Shown one piece after another: positions 1 through 7,810 of a stretch of 64,000 nt of DNA. The stretch is taken from positions 62,001-126,000 of the forward strand of contig NZ_FYAM01000011.1 of the NCBI RefSeq assembly GCF_900185645.1, written 5' to 3'. The notes beneath the pieces were generated by a model, which saw only the letters and a list, made by a program, of their open reading frames with translations, ran no database searches and was not told the origin of the DNA. This DNA is from Clostridium sp. BSD9I1 (GTDB taxonomy: Bacteria; Bacillota; Clostridia; Clostridiales; Clostridiaceae). The position numbers and the translations under genes are program-made. Position 1 is the first letter of the stretch. Each line of letters begins with the position of its first letter.

Positions 1-337
1 ATAGTGAGATGCTCGGTATGCACTTTGCATGTTATATTTAATGTTTATTATGCTTGTTTTACTATACAAGCTTATTTCATTGGTAAAGCTTAGTAATAAC
101 ATCATCAGTATCAATACATATATTTATCTTATCCATACACTTCTTCTTTACCATATAATAATTTCATCCTCAATTAAGCAATACAAACTTTATATTAATT
201 CAGTATTATTTAATAGTTAAGTTGGATAATAGGGTTATTTATGAAAACAAATACTTGCAAATAAAATATTATGGTATAATATAGAAAATAATAAAAATAA
301 AGTATAAATCATCTTTTTAGATTAACAGGAGATAGAT
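1..337. other. Left-edge stretch without a supported gene
   Basis: Very AT-rich. The short reading frame at 29-220 has no ribosome binding site, is low in complexity and matches nothing I recognise, so I do not call it. The only supportable element is the promoter at 252-280 leading into the next gene. Confidence 0.5.
252..280 (+). promoter_or_regulatory. Extended -10 promoter for the first membrane-protein gene
   Basis: TATAAT at 275-280 is preceded by TGG, forming an extended -10 element; the -35 (around 252-260, TACTTG/TTGCAA) is poor. It lies about 60 bases before the start codon at 338. A near-identical TATGGTATAAT block precedes the MarR gene at 6505-6515. Confidence 0.45.
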
Positions 338-837
338 ATGAAATGGATAATTATAATTTCTAGTTTAATATCGTTTAGCTATATAATAAAACAGTTATAT
401 GAAATAGGCCATGCTGATAAACTTATTATAAAAATGCAAAGAAAAAAGCATACTGCATCAACTATTATAATAACAATATGTATAACAATTGTATGTATTA
501 TATTGATTGAACAAATTATAGATTATTTAAAAGGAAATCAAATAGATGTTTTAAATGTATATACAGGTATATTTTTTATAGTGACAGGTATATACAGGAT
601 TTGTGTTCAAAAACAATCTATAGGAATAGGACAAACCGGGTATCTTTAGAAATTGGAAGAAATCTTACTAGCTTTTATAAATGGAATGAAATTTTAAGCT
701 ATGAATGGGTGTCCTCAAATGAAGTTCAATTTAAAATTCAAATTACAGGCGAGAAAGTTATTGACAGGTACCTTAGGGTGAAAGAACACGAAAACAGCTT
801 TATTGATGAAATACTGAAAAAACATATGAATCTGTAA
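338..837 (+). pseudogene. Frameshifted small membrane protein (DUF5673-like)
   Basis: A good ribosome binding site (AGGAGA) precedes ATG 338. The first frame gives about 100 residues with three hydrophobic helices and stops at 649. The overlapping frame to 837 has no ribosome binding site but continues with a soluble tail containing a KWNEILSYEW stretch, typical of the C-terminal half of DUF5673-like clostridial membrane proteins. Joining the frames around 630-650 gives one continuous protein of about 165 residues (…IGIGQTGY + LEIGRN…). This is either a genuine frameshift mutation or a sequence error. Function is unknown. The next gene starts 45 bases downstream and probably shares the transcript. 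Confidence 0.6.
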
Positions 838-881
838 TTATTTTTATTTTAATAAATATAGAATATTCTAAGGAGGTAGAA

Positions 882-1310
882 ATGTTTTCATATAAAGAAT
901 TGTTTTTTAGATCATTTATATTTAATTTGTTGTCTATAAGTCTTATATTAATTTTAGCTATATTAGCTAGTACAGTATTTCCTTATTTAAAAATCACACG
1001 ACAAAACTGCATTTTTTTACTTCCTTTTGCCATATTGCGTATAATATCAGATATATTTCGATACAGGCCTAAAACAATAGTAAAATCGATAAACAGCAAA
1101 ATCGATTTTACAGAAAACTTAAAAGAAATATTAGCTAAGCTTAATTGGAGAATAGTCAAAGAAAAAAATGGCACTTTTGAAATAAAGCCAAATTTATTAA
1201 GTGCTCTTTTATGCAAAAAGATTATAATAAACATATCCGATAATCAAGTTGAGTTAATAGGGGCTAGTGACTTTATTCAAGATATTATATGGGAAGTTGA
1301 AAATAAATAA
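882..1310 (+). CDS. Small membrane-anchored protein of unknown function
   Basis: A 142-residue protein with an excellent AAGGAGG ribosome binding site. Residues about 8-33 and 40-58 are two hydrophobic helices. The rest is a charged cytoplasmic domain with a predicted alpha/beta pattern (LNWRIVKEKNGTFEIKP, then a short IIINI strand). I do not recognise a family. It follows the frameshifted membrane gene by 44 bases with no terminator between them, so the two are probably co-transcribed. Similar helix-plus-domain proteins occur beside DUF5673-type genes, but no role can be assigned. Confidence 0.65.
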   Translation: MFSYKELFFRSFIFNLLSISLILILAILASTVFPYLKITRQNCIFLLPFAILRIISDIFRYRPKTIVKSINSKIDFTENLKEILAKLNWRIVKEKNGTFEIKPNLLSALLCKKIIINISDNQVELIGASDFIQDIIWEVENK

Positions 1311-1390
1311 AATTTATTTACCGTAATTATCTAATGTTTATAATTTCAGCTCGTCAAACGAAATGATCTGAATGCTTTAAAACAATTTTC

Positions 1391-1413
1391 GCCATGAAGT
1401 TTAACTCCATGGC
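1391..1413. terminator. Possible bidirectional terminator between convergent genes
   Basis: GCCATG and CATGGC form a 6-bp stem with an 11-base loop between the end of the membrane-protein gene and the end of the minus-strand aminotransferase. There is no clean U-run on either side, so the call is weak. Confidence 0.35.
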
Positions 1414-1493
1414 AATTTATTTAGCAGTTTATTTTAATTTGATTTTATCACTAACATACTTAAGCTAAAAAACACTTCCTTTACGTTTCTTTT

Positions 1494-2681
1494 TTATCTA
1501 TAAACCTTTTTTAATGCTTTTTCAAGCCTTTCAAGTGCCTTTTCAATTACATGGGTTGGGGCTGCTAAATTTATTCTTTCATATCCACTTCCCTCTTCTC
1601 CAAAGATATAGCCTTCATCTAGGAAGAATTCAGCTTCCATATGCATAAACTCTTCTAATAGCTTATTTGTCATTTTAAGTGTCTTAAAGTCAATCCATTG
1701 CAAGTAAGTTCCTTCTATCAATGGGGCTTTTATTTTGGGGAAATTATCCTCAAAAAACTTTGTAACAACCTTTTGATTTGTATCGATTAACTCAATTAGT
1801 TCTTCAAGCCAGCCTTCACATTTTGTATAACCTATTTCACAAGCTTTATAGCCTAATATGTTCACGGTCCCTCCACGAACAACAGTAATTGCTTTTTTAA
1901 ACTCTTTTCTTAACTTTTCATTTGATATAATAATATTTGAAATTGCAAGACCTGCTAAATTAAATGTCTTAGATGGTGATGTGCAAGTGATAAGTCTATC
2001 ATTTAGTTCTTCGCTTATTGTTGCAAATACAGTATGATCATATCCAGGCATGATTAAATCATCCCAGATTTCATCAGATACTACAATCAAATCATTCTTA
2101 ATAGCTATTTCAGCTACTTTTTCTAATTCTTCTTTACCCCATACTCTTCCAACTGGGTTGTGAGGACTACAAAAAATAAGCAGCCTATTTTTGGGATCTT
2201 TAGCTAGCTCATCAAGTTTATTATAATCAATTGTGTAATAGCCATTGGTGTTAATAAGCGGACAATTAACAAGTTCCCTTTCATTGTCAGCAATAGCCAT
2301 TGAAAATGGGTAATATACCGGCTTGAATATAATAACACCATCACCAGGGTTAGTAAAAGCTCTCACTGCCGCATAAAATGCATCTACAACTCCAGGAGTA
2401 TTTATAATCCATTCTTTCTTTATATCCCAATTATGTTTAGTCTTTTGCCAAGCTATAACCGCATTATAAAATCCATCATACGGCATTGTATACCCAAGAA
2501 TAGCATTGTCTAAAAATTTCTTTAGCCCATTAATTATCTCTGGTGGGCTTTTAAGCTCCATATCTGCCACTGAAAACGGAACTATATCATCTGTAATATG
2601 CGGATTCCAAGCATACATTTGTTCCCACTTTTCAGAACCAGTGCCTTTTCTTGGTACCAATGTTTTAAAATCATACTTCAT
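1494..2681 (-). CDS. MalY/PatB-type PLP-dependent C-S lyase (copy 1)
   Basis: Fold-type I PLP enzyme of the MalY/PatB class II aminotransferase-like family, which cleaves cystathionine, cysteine or other S-substituted cysteines to pyruvate, ammonia and a thiol. Visible motifs: the cofactor-contacting SPHNPVGR (Asn about 175), VSDEIWDDL (Asp about 203) and the Schiff-base lysine in SPSKTFN (Lys238). I start it at 2681, not 2720: ATG 2681 has an AAGGGGG ribosome binding site six bases upstream and gives 395 residues, the same length as the paralogue at 5079-6266. The two copies look about 80-85% identical, pointing to a gene duplication. The upstream region shares palindromes with copy 2. An aminotransferase role cannot be excluded. 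Confidence 0.88.
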   Translation of the reverse strand: MKYDFKTLVPRKGTGSEKWEQMYAWNPHITDDIVPFSVADMELKSPPEIINGLKKFLDNAILGYTMPYDGFYNAVIAWQKTKHNWDIKKEWIINTPGVVDAFYAAVRAFTNPGDGVIIFKPVYYPFSMAIADNERELVNCPLINTNGYYTIDYNKLDELAKDPKNRLLIFCSPHNPVGRVWGKEELEKVAEIAIKNDLIVVSDEIWDDLIMPGYDHTVFATISEELNDRLITCTSPSKTFNLAGLAISNIIISNEKLRKEFKKAITVVRGGTVNILGYKACEIGYTKCEGWLEELIELIDTNQKVVTKFFEDNFPKIKAPLIEGTYLQWIDFKTLKMTNKLLEEFMHMEAEFFLDEGYIFGEEGSGYERINLAAPTHVIEKALERLEKALKKVYR

Positions 2682-2718
2682 CTCTTTCCCCCTTAAAGAT
2701 TTTAATTTATATATTAGC

Positions 2719-2732
2719 ATCTTAAATAAGAT
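2719..2732. promoter_or_regulatory. Palindromic operator upstream of copy-1 C-S lyase
   Basis: ATCTTAAATAAGAT is a perfect 14-bp palindrome just downstream of a TATAAA -10-like element (minus strand). The same block, ATTARYATCTTAAAT…, occurs at matching positions upstream of copy 2 and of the thioredoxin-fold gene at 7170. About 40 bp further upstream, GTTAAGCACTTTAC (2773-2786) is a degraded form of the ATTAAG-N3-CTTAAT element found at 6363 and 9059. Confidence 0.5.
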
Positions 2733-2966
2733 ATTTTATACTAATGATATTTGTTTTAAAAACATTTTAGTTGTTAAGCACTTTACCAATGTATGTAAGC
2801 TTTGAAAATAATCACAAAATCATTTTACCATATATTAACTTACGTTTATATATATTATCCATAAATTCAAAATAATTACATGTAGAGCTAGATAATTCTT
2901 AATTTAGTATTCATTAATAAATTTTCATCCACTAATGAAAGTACTATTTCAAAGAATTATCAAATT

Positions 2967-3434
2967 TTATTTTAGAATCTTTTCAAGTGTTATTACAAAG
3001 TCAGCTTTATTGCTAATCATATCCGATAAAATTTTATATGTTTTTGTATGTACATCACTAGTATTTTCTGTAAATCTCCCTTGTATATCAATAATCAAAG
3101 AATATGTATTTTTTTCTAAAACAAGTGAAAACTCTAAAAAATCTCTAATATTATTAATTTCTGGTTCATATATTTTTTTACTAAATTCATTTATTAAAAA
3201 GGAAATTCTATCATAAATTCTTATATCAATTTCCTCAAAACTCTCATCACCTATTTCCTTTTTTAAGGCTTCATAATACTCAATGGTGCTGTTGATTTTC
3301 TTTATTAAAATCTTTGGTATTATCTCCATTGATGGGATATTATGTTTTCCTTGCTTTATATTTTCATAAATTTCTCTTTTTCTAATTGAAATGCTTATAG
3401 CTTTATTAAGCAAATCAATAATATTATATGCCAT
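2967..3434 (-). CDS. Uncharacterised helical protein
   Basis: 155 residues after a clear GAGGTG ribosome binding site. The protein is almost entirely predicted alpha-helical, rich in Ile, Lys and Glu, with four long amphipathic helices and no cysteines or signal peptide, suggesting a small cytoplasmic helical bundle. I do not recognise a family. It sits alone between two amino-acid metabolism genes on the same strand, with about 230 bases before the permease upstream and about 285 before the next gene, so it appears to be its own unit. The 285-base gap downstream holds only the copy-1 lyase control region. Confidence 0.6.
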   Translation of the reverse strand: MAYNIIDLLNKAISISIRKREIYENIKQGKHNIPSMEIIPKILIKKINSTIEYYEALKKEIGDESFEEIDIRIYDRISFLINEFSKKIYEPEINNIRDFLEFSLVLEKNTYSLIIDIQGRFTENTSDVHTKTYKILSDMISNKADFVITLEKILK

Positions 3435-3663
3435 ATTATCACCTCAAAAACTATTGTTGTTGTAAAATCATGTCTATGAAAGTTTAATTAAAAGATTTTT
3501 TAATGTAATTTCAAATAAAAACTTTAATAAAATTCGTAGTCTGCATTAAACTTTTTCATCATAATAAAATAATGATAATTATAACATGTAAATATATTAT
3601 TTGTAAGTAAAAAAGAAGTAACAGAATAATCTGATGCTTCTTTTTTAGTACTTACTGAAAAGC

Positions 3664-5004
3664 TTATTCTATTTCATAACTTTTTTCGCACTTAACTTTA
3701 CCACTAGCATATCTAACTTGAGCAAATATAAATGCAAAAACTACAACTGCAATATTTCCAAGAAGTAATGGTAAAGAAAGACTTGAACCTAGTAAAACAG
3801 CTTGAAGTGCATAAATTAAAACTGCAACTGTAACTAACGCTTTAGTCACAGCTCTAGATACTTTTAGAGGTGACTTTTCCCATGCTTGTGGCATTACTTT
3901 ACTAACGTTTAATAAACATAATGCTACCATTGAGTTAAGTACACTTCCTACGGTAGTTGTAATTTTAGATAAAATACTTATATCTAAGTTAAACACAATC
4001 GGTAAAAATCCTATCATAAAAAAGAATGTTAATAAAATTATTGGGGTTTTATATTTTGGATGTAATGTTGCTAACTTATTTGGGAACCAACCATCATTAC
4101 ACGCCTGCATAATTGGTTTTGTTGCTGATGCTAATTGTGAGTTAAGAGTTGATATTAGAGCAAACCAGGCTCCACCTATTATAAAAAATACATAAAATGA
4201 CTTAGGCAAAGTTTTACCTGCAACCATTGTTAAAGGCTTGTTAGCTACTTGCTCTACTGGTAGTACTCCTGCTGCAATTGTAGCCATGAATGCATACAGA
4301 ACTGCAACTCCTATTGTGGAGGCAATCATAACTCTTGGAATATCTTTTGTTGGATTTTTAGCCTCTCCAGACAAATTAGCAATAATTGATGCGCCGCCTG
4401 TTGCAAAGGTTAGAAGTGCAGATGCTCTGAGTAGTCCAAGCATTCCACCTGTCATAAAAGTTGCTTCATTTAAATAATTAGGTTCTAACTTAGTTATTCC
4501 AAATACAGAGAAAGTAGTTAATGCCAAAACTAATGTAACAACTATAACATTTTGAAATTTAGAAAACTTATCTATTCCCTTCATATTTAGCACATACAGT
4601 AATACAAGTATTCCCACTGCTAATAATTTTCTAGGTAACATTGGCAAGAAAGGCATTGCATAATCTGCAAAGGATAAACAATACATAGATAGGGATACAT
4701 TGGTAAGTATATATATTATTGTATAAGCTCCGGTCCATTTTTCCCCTAATAAGGATCCTATCACTGAATATGCTCCACCTCTAAATCTAGCAACAGTATT
4801 TATCAATGTTAATGGATAATACGAAATTAGCACCATTATTGCTGAAAGTACAAATGCTATAGGAACAGCTCTTCCTGTCATGCCTATGGCTACTCCTGTT
4901 AATGACATAATACCTGCCCCAATGATTTGTCCTATAGATGCACCCATTAAATCCCAAAAGCCTAAAGTACGGTTAAGATCTTTAGTCGATGTTTGTTTCG
5001 ACAT
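3664..5004 (-). CDS. APC-family amino acid permease
   Basis: 446 residues with about 12 hydrophobic segments. The N-terminal signature GASIGQIIGAGIMSLTG is the unwound-helix substrate/ion site of amino acid-polyamine-organocation permeases, and the length is normal for the family. The ribosome binding site is GGGGGG upstream of ATG 5004. It starts 74 bases after the copy-2 C-S lyase stop with no terminator between them, so the two are almost certainly one operon. That context suggests uptake of the lyase substrate (a sulfur amino acid such as cystathionine, methionine or an S-alkylcysteine), but specificity is not readable from the sequence. Confidence 0.85.
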   Translation of the reverse strand: MSKQTSTKDLNRTLGFWDLMGASIGQIIGAGIMSLTGVAIGMTGRAVPIAFVLSAIMVLISYYPLTLINTVARFRGGAYSVIGSLLGEKWTGAYTIIYILTNVSLSMYCLSFADYAMPFLPMLPRKLLAVGILVLLYVLNMKGIDKFSKFQNVIVVTLVLALTTFSVFGITKLEPNYLNEATFMTGGMLGLLRASALLTFATGGASIIANLSGEAKNPTKDIPRVMIASTIGVAVLYAFMATIAAGVLPVEQVANKPLTMVAGKTLPKSFYVFFIIGGAWFALISTLNSQLASATKPIMQACNDGWFPNKLATLHPKYKTPIILLTFFFMIGFLPIVFNLDISILSKITTTVGSVLNSMVALCLLNVSKVMPQAWEKSPLKVSRAVTKALVTVAVLIYALQAVLLGSSLSLPLLLGNIAVVVFAFIFAQVRYASGKVKCEKSYEIE

Positions 5005-5078
5005 CTTTATTTCCCCCCAATATTTATTTTATTAATATAAATTGGTAACTTTTATACAATAGGATTTAAGTTGGTTTG

Positions 5079-6266
5079 TTATTTATAGACCTTTTTCAAC
5101 GCTTGTCCAAGTCTCCCTAGGGCTCTTTCAATTACGTCAGTTGGTGCTGCTAAGTTTATTCTTTCATATCCATTTCCCTCTTCCCCAAATATATATCCTT
5201 CATCTAGGAAAAATTCAGCTTCCATATGCATAAATTCTTCTAATTCTTTATTTGTCATACCTAATGCTCTAAAGTCCATCCATTGTAGATAAGTTCCTTC
5301 TACCAATGGGGCCTTTATTTTAGGAAAATTGTCTTCAAAGAACTTTTTAACAATCTTTTGGTTTGTATCAATCAACTCTATTACTTCTTCTAACCATTCA
5401 CCACATTTTGTATAAGCTAACTCACAGCATTTATATCCTAGTATATTAATTGTTCCTCCATGTACAACATCAACTGCTTTTTTAAATGTTTCTCTTAATT
5501 TTTCATTTGAAATGATAATATTTGAAGTTCCCATTCCTGCAAGGTTAAAACTCTTGGATGGAGCTGTACAAGTTATAAGCCTGTCATTTAATTCTTCATT
5601 TACTGCAGCCATTACAGTGTGCTCATATCCTGGCATAATAAGGTCATTCCAAATTTCATCTGATACAACAATCAAGTCATTTTTAATTGCTATTTCAGCT
5701 ACCTTTTCTAATTCTTCTCTTTTCCATACCCTTCCTACTGGGTTATGTGGACTGCAGAAAATAAGCAACTTATTTTTTGACTCCCTTGCCAATTCATCAA
5801 ATTTATCGTAGTCAATTGTGTAATATCCATCTGTATTAATTAATGGACAGTTAATTAATTCTCTTTCATTTTTCTCAATTGCCATAGCAAATGGATAATA
5901 TACTGGTTTGAAGATGATTACACCGTCTCCAGGGTTTGTAAAGGCTCTAACTGCTGCGAAAAACGCGCTTACAACTCCAGGTGTATTTACAATCCATTCT
6001 TTTTTAATATCCCAGTTATGCCTTGTCTTTTGCCAAGCTATGACTGCATCGTAAAATTCGTCATATGCCATTGCATAACCTAAAACAGCATGATTTAAAA
6101 ATTCTCTCAAGCCCTCAATTACTTCTGGTGGATTTTTAAGTTCCATATCTGCTACTGATAATGGTACTACCCCATCTTTAGCATTAGGATTCCAGCCATA
6201 CATTTGTTCCCACTTTGCAGCTCCAGTACCCTTTCTTGATACTAATGTTTTAAAATCATACTTCAT
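5079..6266 (-). CDS. MalY/PatB-type PLP-dependent C-S lyase (copy 2)
   Basis: 395 residues, co-linear with copy 1 at 1494-2681. It has the same cofactor motifs: SPHNPVGR, VSDEIWNDL and a Schiff-base lysine in APSKSFN (Lys238). The start has a GGGAGGA ribosome binding site. It is expected to release pyruvate, ammonia and a thiol from a sulfur amino acid. It is the first gene of an operon with the APC permease, and is divergent from the MarR gene at 6544. Most differences from copy 1 are conservative, except around residues 243-248 beside the PLP lysine (GLAISN in copy 1, GMGTSN here), which may alter substrate choice. Confidence 0.9.
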   Translation of the reverse strand: MKYDFKTLVSRKGTGAAKWEQMYGWNPNAKDGVVPLSVADMELKNPPEVIEGLREFLNHAVLGYAMAYDEFYDAVIAWQKTRHNWDIKKEWIVNTPGVVSAFFAAVRAFTNPGDGVIIFKPVYYPFAMAIEKNERELINCPLINTDGYYTIDYDKFDELARESKNKLLIFCSPHNPVGRVWKREELEKVAEIAIKNDLIVVSDEIWNDLIMPGYEHTVMAAVNEELNDRLITCTAPSKSFNLAGMGTSNIIISNEKLRETFKKAVDVVHGGTINILGYKCCELAYTKCGEWLEEVIELIDTNQKIVKKFFEDNFPKIKAPLVEGTYLQWMDFRALGMTNKELEEFMHMEAEFFLDEGYIFGEEGNGYERINLAAPTDVIERALGRLGQALKKVYK

Positions 6267-6304
6267 TCTTTTTCCTCCCTTAAGGATTAAAATTTATACA
6301 TTAA

Positions 6305-6327
6305 TATCTTAAATTTAAGATATTATA
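6305..6327 (-). promoter_or_regulatory. Perfect 18-bp palindrome over the copy-2 lyase start site, with -10 box
   Basis: On the minus strand a TATAAT (6322-6327) runs directly into TATCTTAAATTTAAGATA (6305-6322), a perfect 18-bp inverted repeat covering the likely transcription start. That is a repressor position. Related palindromes occur at 2719 and 7750 before the other genes of this block. The adjacent divergent MarR regulator is the natural candidate to bind it. Confidence 0.6.
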
Positions 6328-6362
6328 TGCTAGTGCTATTTTACTTTTAAAATATTTTAGTT

Positions 6363-6377
6363 ATTAAGCTACTTAAT
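6363..6377. promoter_or_regulatory. ATTAAG-N3-CTTAAT inverted repeat in the divergent malY/marR region
   Basis: A perfect 6-3-6 inverted repeat between the copy-2 lyase and the marR gene. The same arms with a different spacer are found upstream of the DUF401 permease at 9059-9073, and a decayed copy lies upstream of lyase copy 1. Recurrence next to co-located genes supports a shared operator. Confidence 0.5.
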
Positions 6378-6486
6378 TATTAAGTACTTTATATTATATA
6401 TATATAGTACATGTGGCAATTTTATGAATAATCAGAAAATTATTTTGCAATATATTTAAAATGTTTTTTATAGTTTTGGTTGTAAT

Positions 6487-6515
6487 TTGTGAATACTTAC
6501 ATATTATGGTATAAT
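6487..6515 (+). promoter_or_regulatory. Promoter of the MarR-family gene
   Basis: TTGTGA (6487-6492), 17 bases, TATAAT (6510-6515) with TGG immediately before the -10. It predicts transcription start near 6522, downstream of the in-frame ATG at 6514. That rules 6514 out and supports the start at 6544. Confidence 0.75.
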
Positions 6516-6543
6516 GAGTTTACATATATTTGGAGGTACTGTA

Positions 6544-7086
6544 ATGAAAGAAGCTACTATATCTAAAGAAACTTTAAGTATAAAAGATAATCCAATAAGT
6601 ACTGAAGATGTTACAGAAGTTAATGAACTTTTTGAAAATCTTAGCAAAAATGCTAATGTATTATACAATTTTGTTTTAGCTTACACGGATTATATTAATA
6701 CCAAACGAGATTATGGTACTAACGAAAAACTTTCAATGATGGAGGCCCATGTGCTCACTGACATTGCCGATAATCCTGGAATTACAGTAACAGAGTTATC
6801 AAGAACTTGGGATAGAACAACTAGTGCTATATCGCAAACAGTTCGAAAATTAATAAAAAAGGATTTGATTTATAGAGTAAATTCCAAAGAAGACGCTAAA
6901 ATTTTTCTTCTTTATCCATCTGAAAAAGCAAAAGCTTTTAGTATTGCACATAAGAAGTATGATAATATAAACATAGTTGAAACTAACAAACATTTATTAA
7001 AAAAATTCACCGTCCAGGATTTGTGTATTTTTCATGATATTATGGACGAATACACGAAATTATTAAAAGAAAATAAACATAAATAG
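6544..7086 (+). CDS. MarR-family transcriptional regulator
   Basis: 180 residues from ATG 6544, chosen because it has a GGAGG ribosome binding site and lies after the promoter; the upstream ATG at 6514 overlaps the -10 box. Residues about 70-150 form a winged helix: PGITVTELSRTWDRTTSAISQ is the helix-turn-helix and LIYRVNSKEDAKIFLLYPSEKA the wing. The flanking helices would form the dimer interface. It is divergent from the copy-2 C-S lyase/permease operon, and the shared 277-bp region carries two inverted repeats repeated at neighbouring genes. It therefore probably controls the lyases, the thioredoxin-fold protein and the DUF401 permease as well as itself. The ligand is unknown. Confidence 0.85.
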   Translation: MKEATISKETLSIKDNPISTEDVTEVNELFENLSKNANVLYNFVLAYTDYINTKRDYGTNEKLSMMEAHVLTDIADNPGITVTELSRTWDRTTSAISQTVRKLIKKDLIYRVNSKEDAKIFLLYPSEKAKAFSIAHKKYDNINIVETNKHLLKKFTVQDLCIFHDIMDEYTKLLKENKHK

Positions 7087-7090
7087 AATT

Positions 7091-7145
7091 AAAACGCAAC
7101 TTCTAAGATTATATATTATACAAATATAGAGGCTGCGTTTTATTA
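7091..7145 (+). terminator. Terminator of the MarR gene
   Basis: AAAACGCA (7091-7098) pairs with TGCGTTTT (7134-7141), with a further TTCT/AGAG pairing inside, ending in a T-rich tract. It lies between convergent genes. Confidence 0.65.
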
Positions 7146-7169
7146 TAGAAAAATCTATTATTTTTAGTA

Positions 7170-7709
7170 TTATATCAATTTAAGTAACTCATCTATATCT
7201 GGTACATCTCCAGCATCCTGCCCATAATGCACAAATTTGATTATACCTTCTTCATCTATTACAAAAGTAGCTGGAAGCTGAAGTTCATTCCCTTCATATT
7301 TACCATGAGTTAGTCCTAGTTTTTTAGCTTCTTCTACTTTTTTAAATAAATTAAAAGAGCCTAGTCCTAACATATTCTTTGCTGCTGAAGTATTATACAA
7401 CTTATATAATTCTTGTGAAGGATCACAAATAATTGCAAATGGTATGTCTCCTTTACTATCTTGCTCTCTTATAGTTTCAGGCTCACTTTGTAATACCACA
7501 AATAATTGTGTATCCTTCTCTTTGAACCTTTCATAGTTTTTAATAAACTTTAAAATTTGCAGTTGACATACCGTGCAGCCATAATATCTTAAAAAAAACA
7601 ATATATTTCTCTTTCCACTTGTACTATCATAAAAATTATTTTCTAAATTCCATGCCGTCATAAAGTTAAAATCCGGTGCTTTCATACCAATTGATAATTT
7701 TTCACTCAT
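7170..7709 (-). CDS. AhpC/TSA-family thioredoxin-fold protein
   Basis: 179 residues with a redoxin fold: N-terminal GMKAPDF, then a YYGCTVCQLQ active site (a CxxC in place of the classic peroxiredoxin PxxxTxxC), and a cis-proline strand LPATFVIDEEG near residue 145. Such proteins are often annotated as peroxiredoxin-like; the CxxC suggests a disulfide reductase or alkyl-hydroperoxide role in the cytoplasm. The ribosome binding site is GGAGGG. Its upstream region (7750-7767) carries an imperfect version of the palindrome found before both C-S lyases, suggesting it responds to the same signal, plausibly thiol stress. Confidence 0.8.
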   Translation of the reverse strand: MSEKLSIGMKAPDFNFMTAWNLENNFYDSTSGKRNILFFLRYYGCTVCQLQILKFIKNYERFKEKDTQLFVVLQSEPETIREQDSKGDIPFAIICDPSQELYKLYNTSAAKNMLGLGSFNLFKKVEEAKKLGLTHGKYEGNELQLPATFVIDEEGIIKFVHYGQDAGDVPDIDELLKLI

Positions 7710-7749
7710 TTCCCCTTTACCCTCCTGATCAAATTAATTTATATATTAA

Positions 7750-7767
7750 TATCTATAAATAAAGATA
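7750..7767. promoter_or_regulatory. 18-bp imperfect palindrome upstream of the thioredoxin-fold gene
   Basis: TATCTATAAATAAAGATA matches the outer arms and length of the perfect 18-bp palindrome at 6305-6322. It is flanked by the same ATTAAT sequence, about 40 bases before the start codon. Confidence 0.45.
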
Positions 7768-7810
7768 TAATATTAACTTTTATAGGAAGAAACACTTACT
7801 CTCTCAATGT

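Noticed and set aside
29-220. Short hydrophobic reading frame at the left edge
   Set aside because: No ribosome binding site, low-complexity AT-rich composition and no recognisable family.
6514-6543. Upstream ATG at 6514 as the MarR start
   Set aside because: It overlaps the -10 box of the gene's promoter; ATG 6544 has the ribosome binding site.
7170-7709. Classical 2-Cys peroxiredoxin
   Set aside because: The active site is CxxC (GCTVC), lacking the PxxxTxxC peroxiredoxin motif, so only a broader thioredoxin-fold call is safe.
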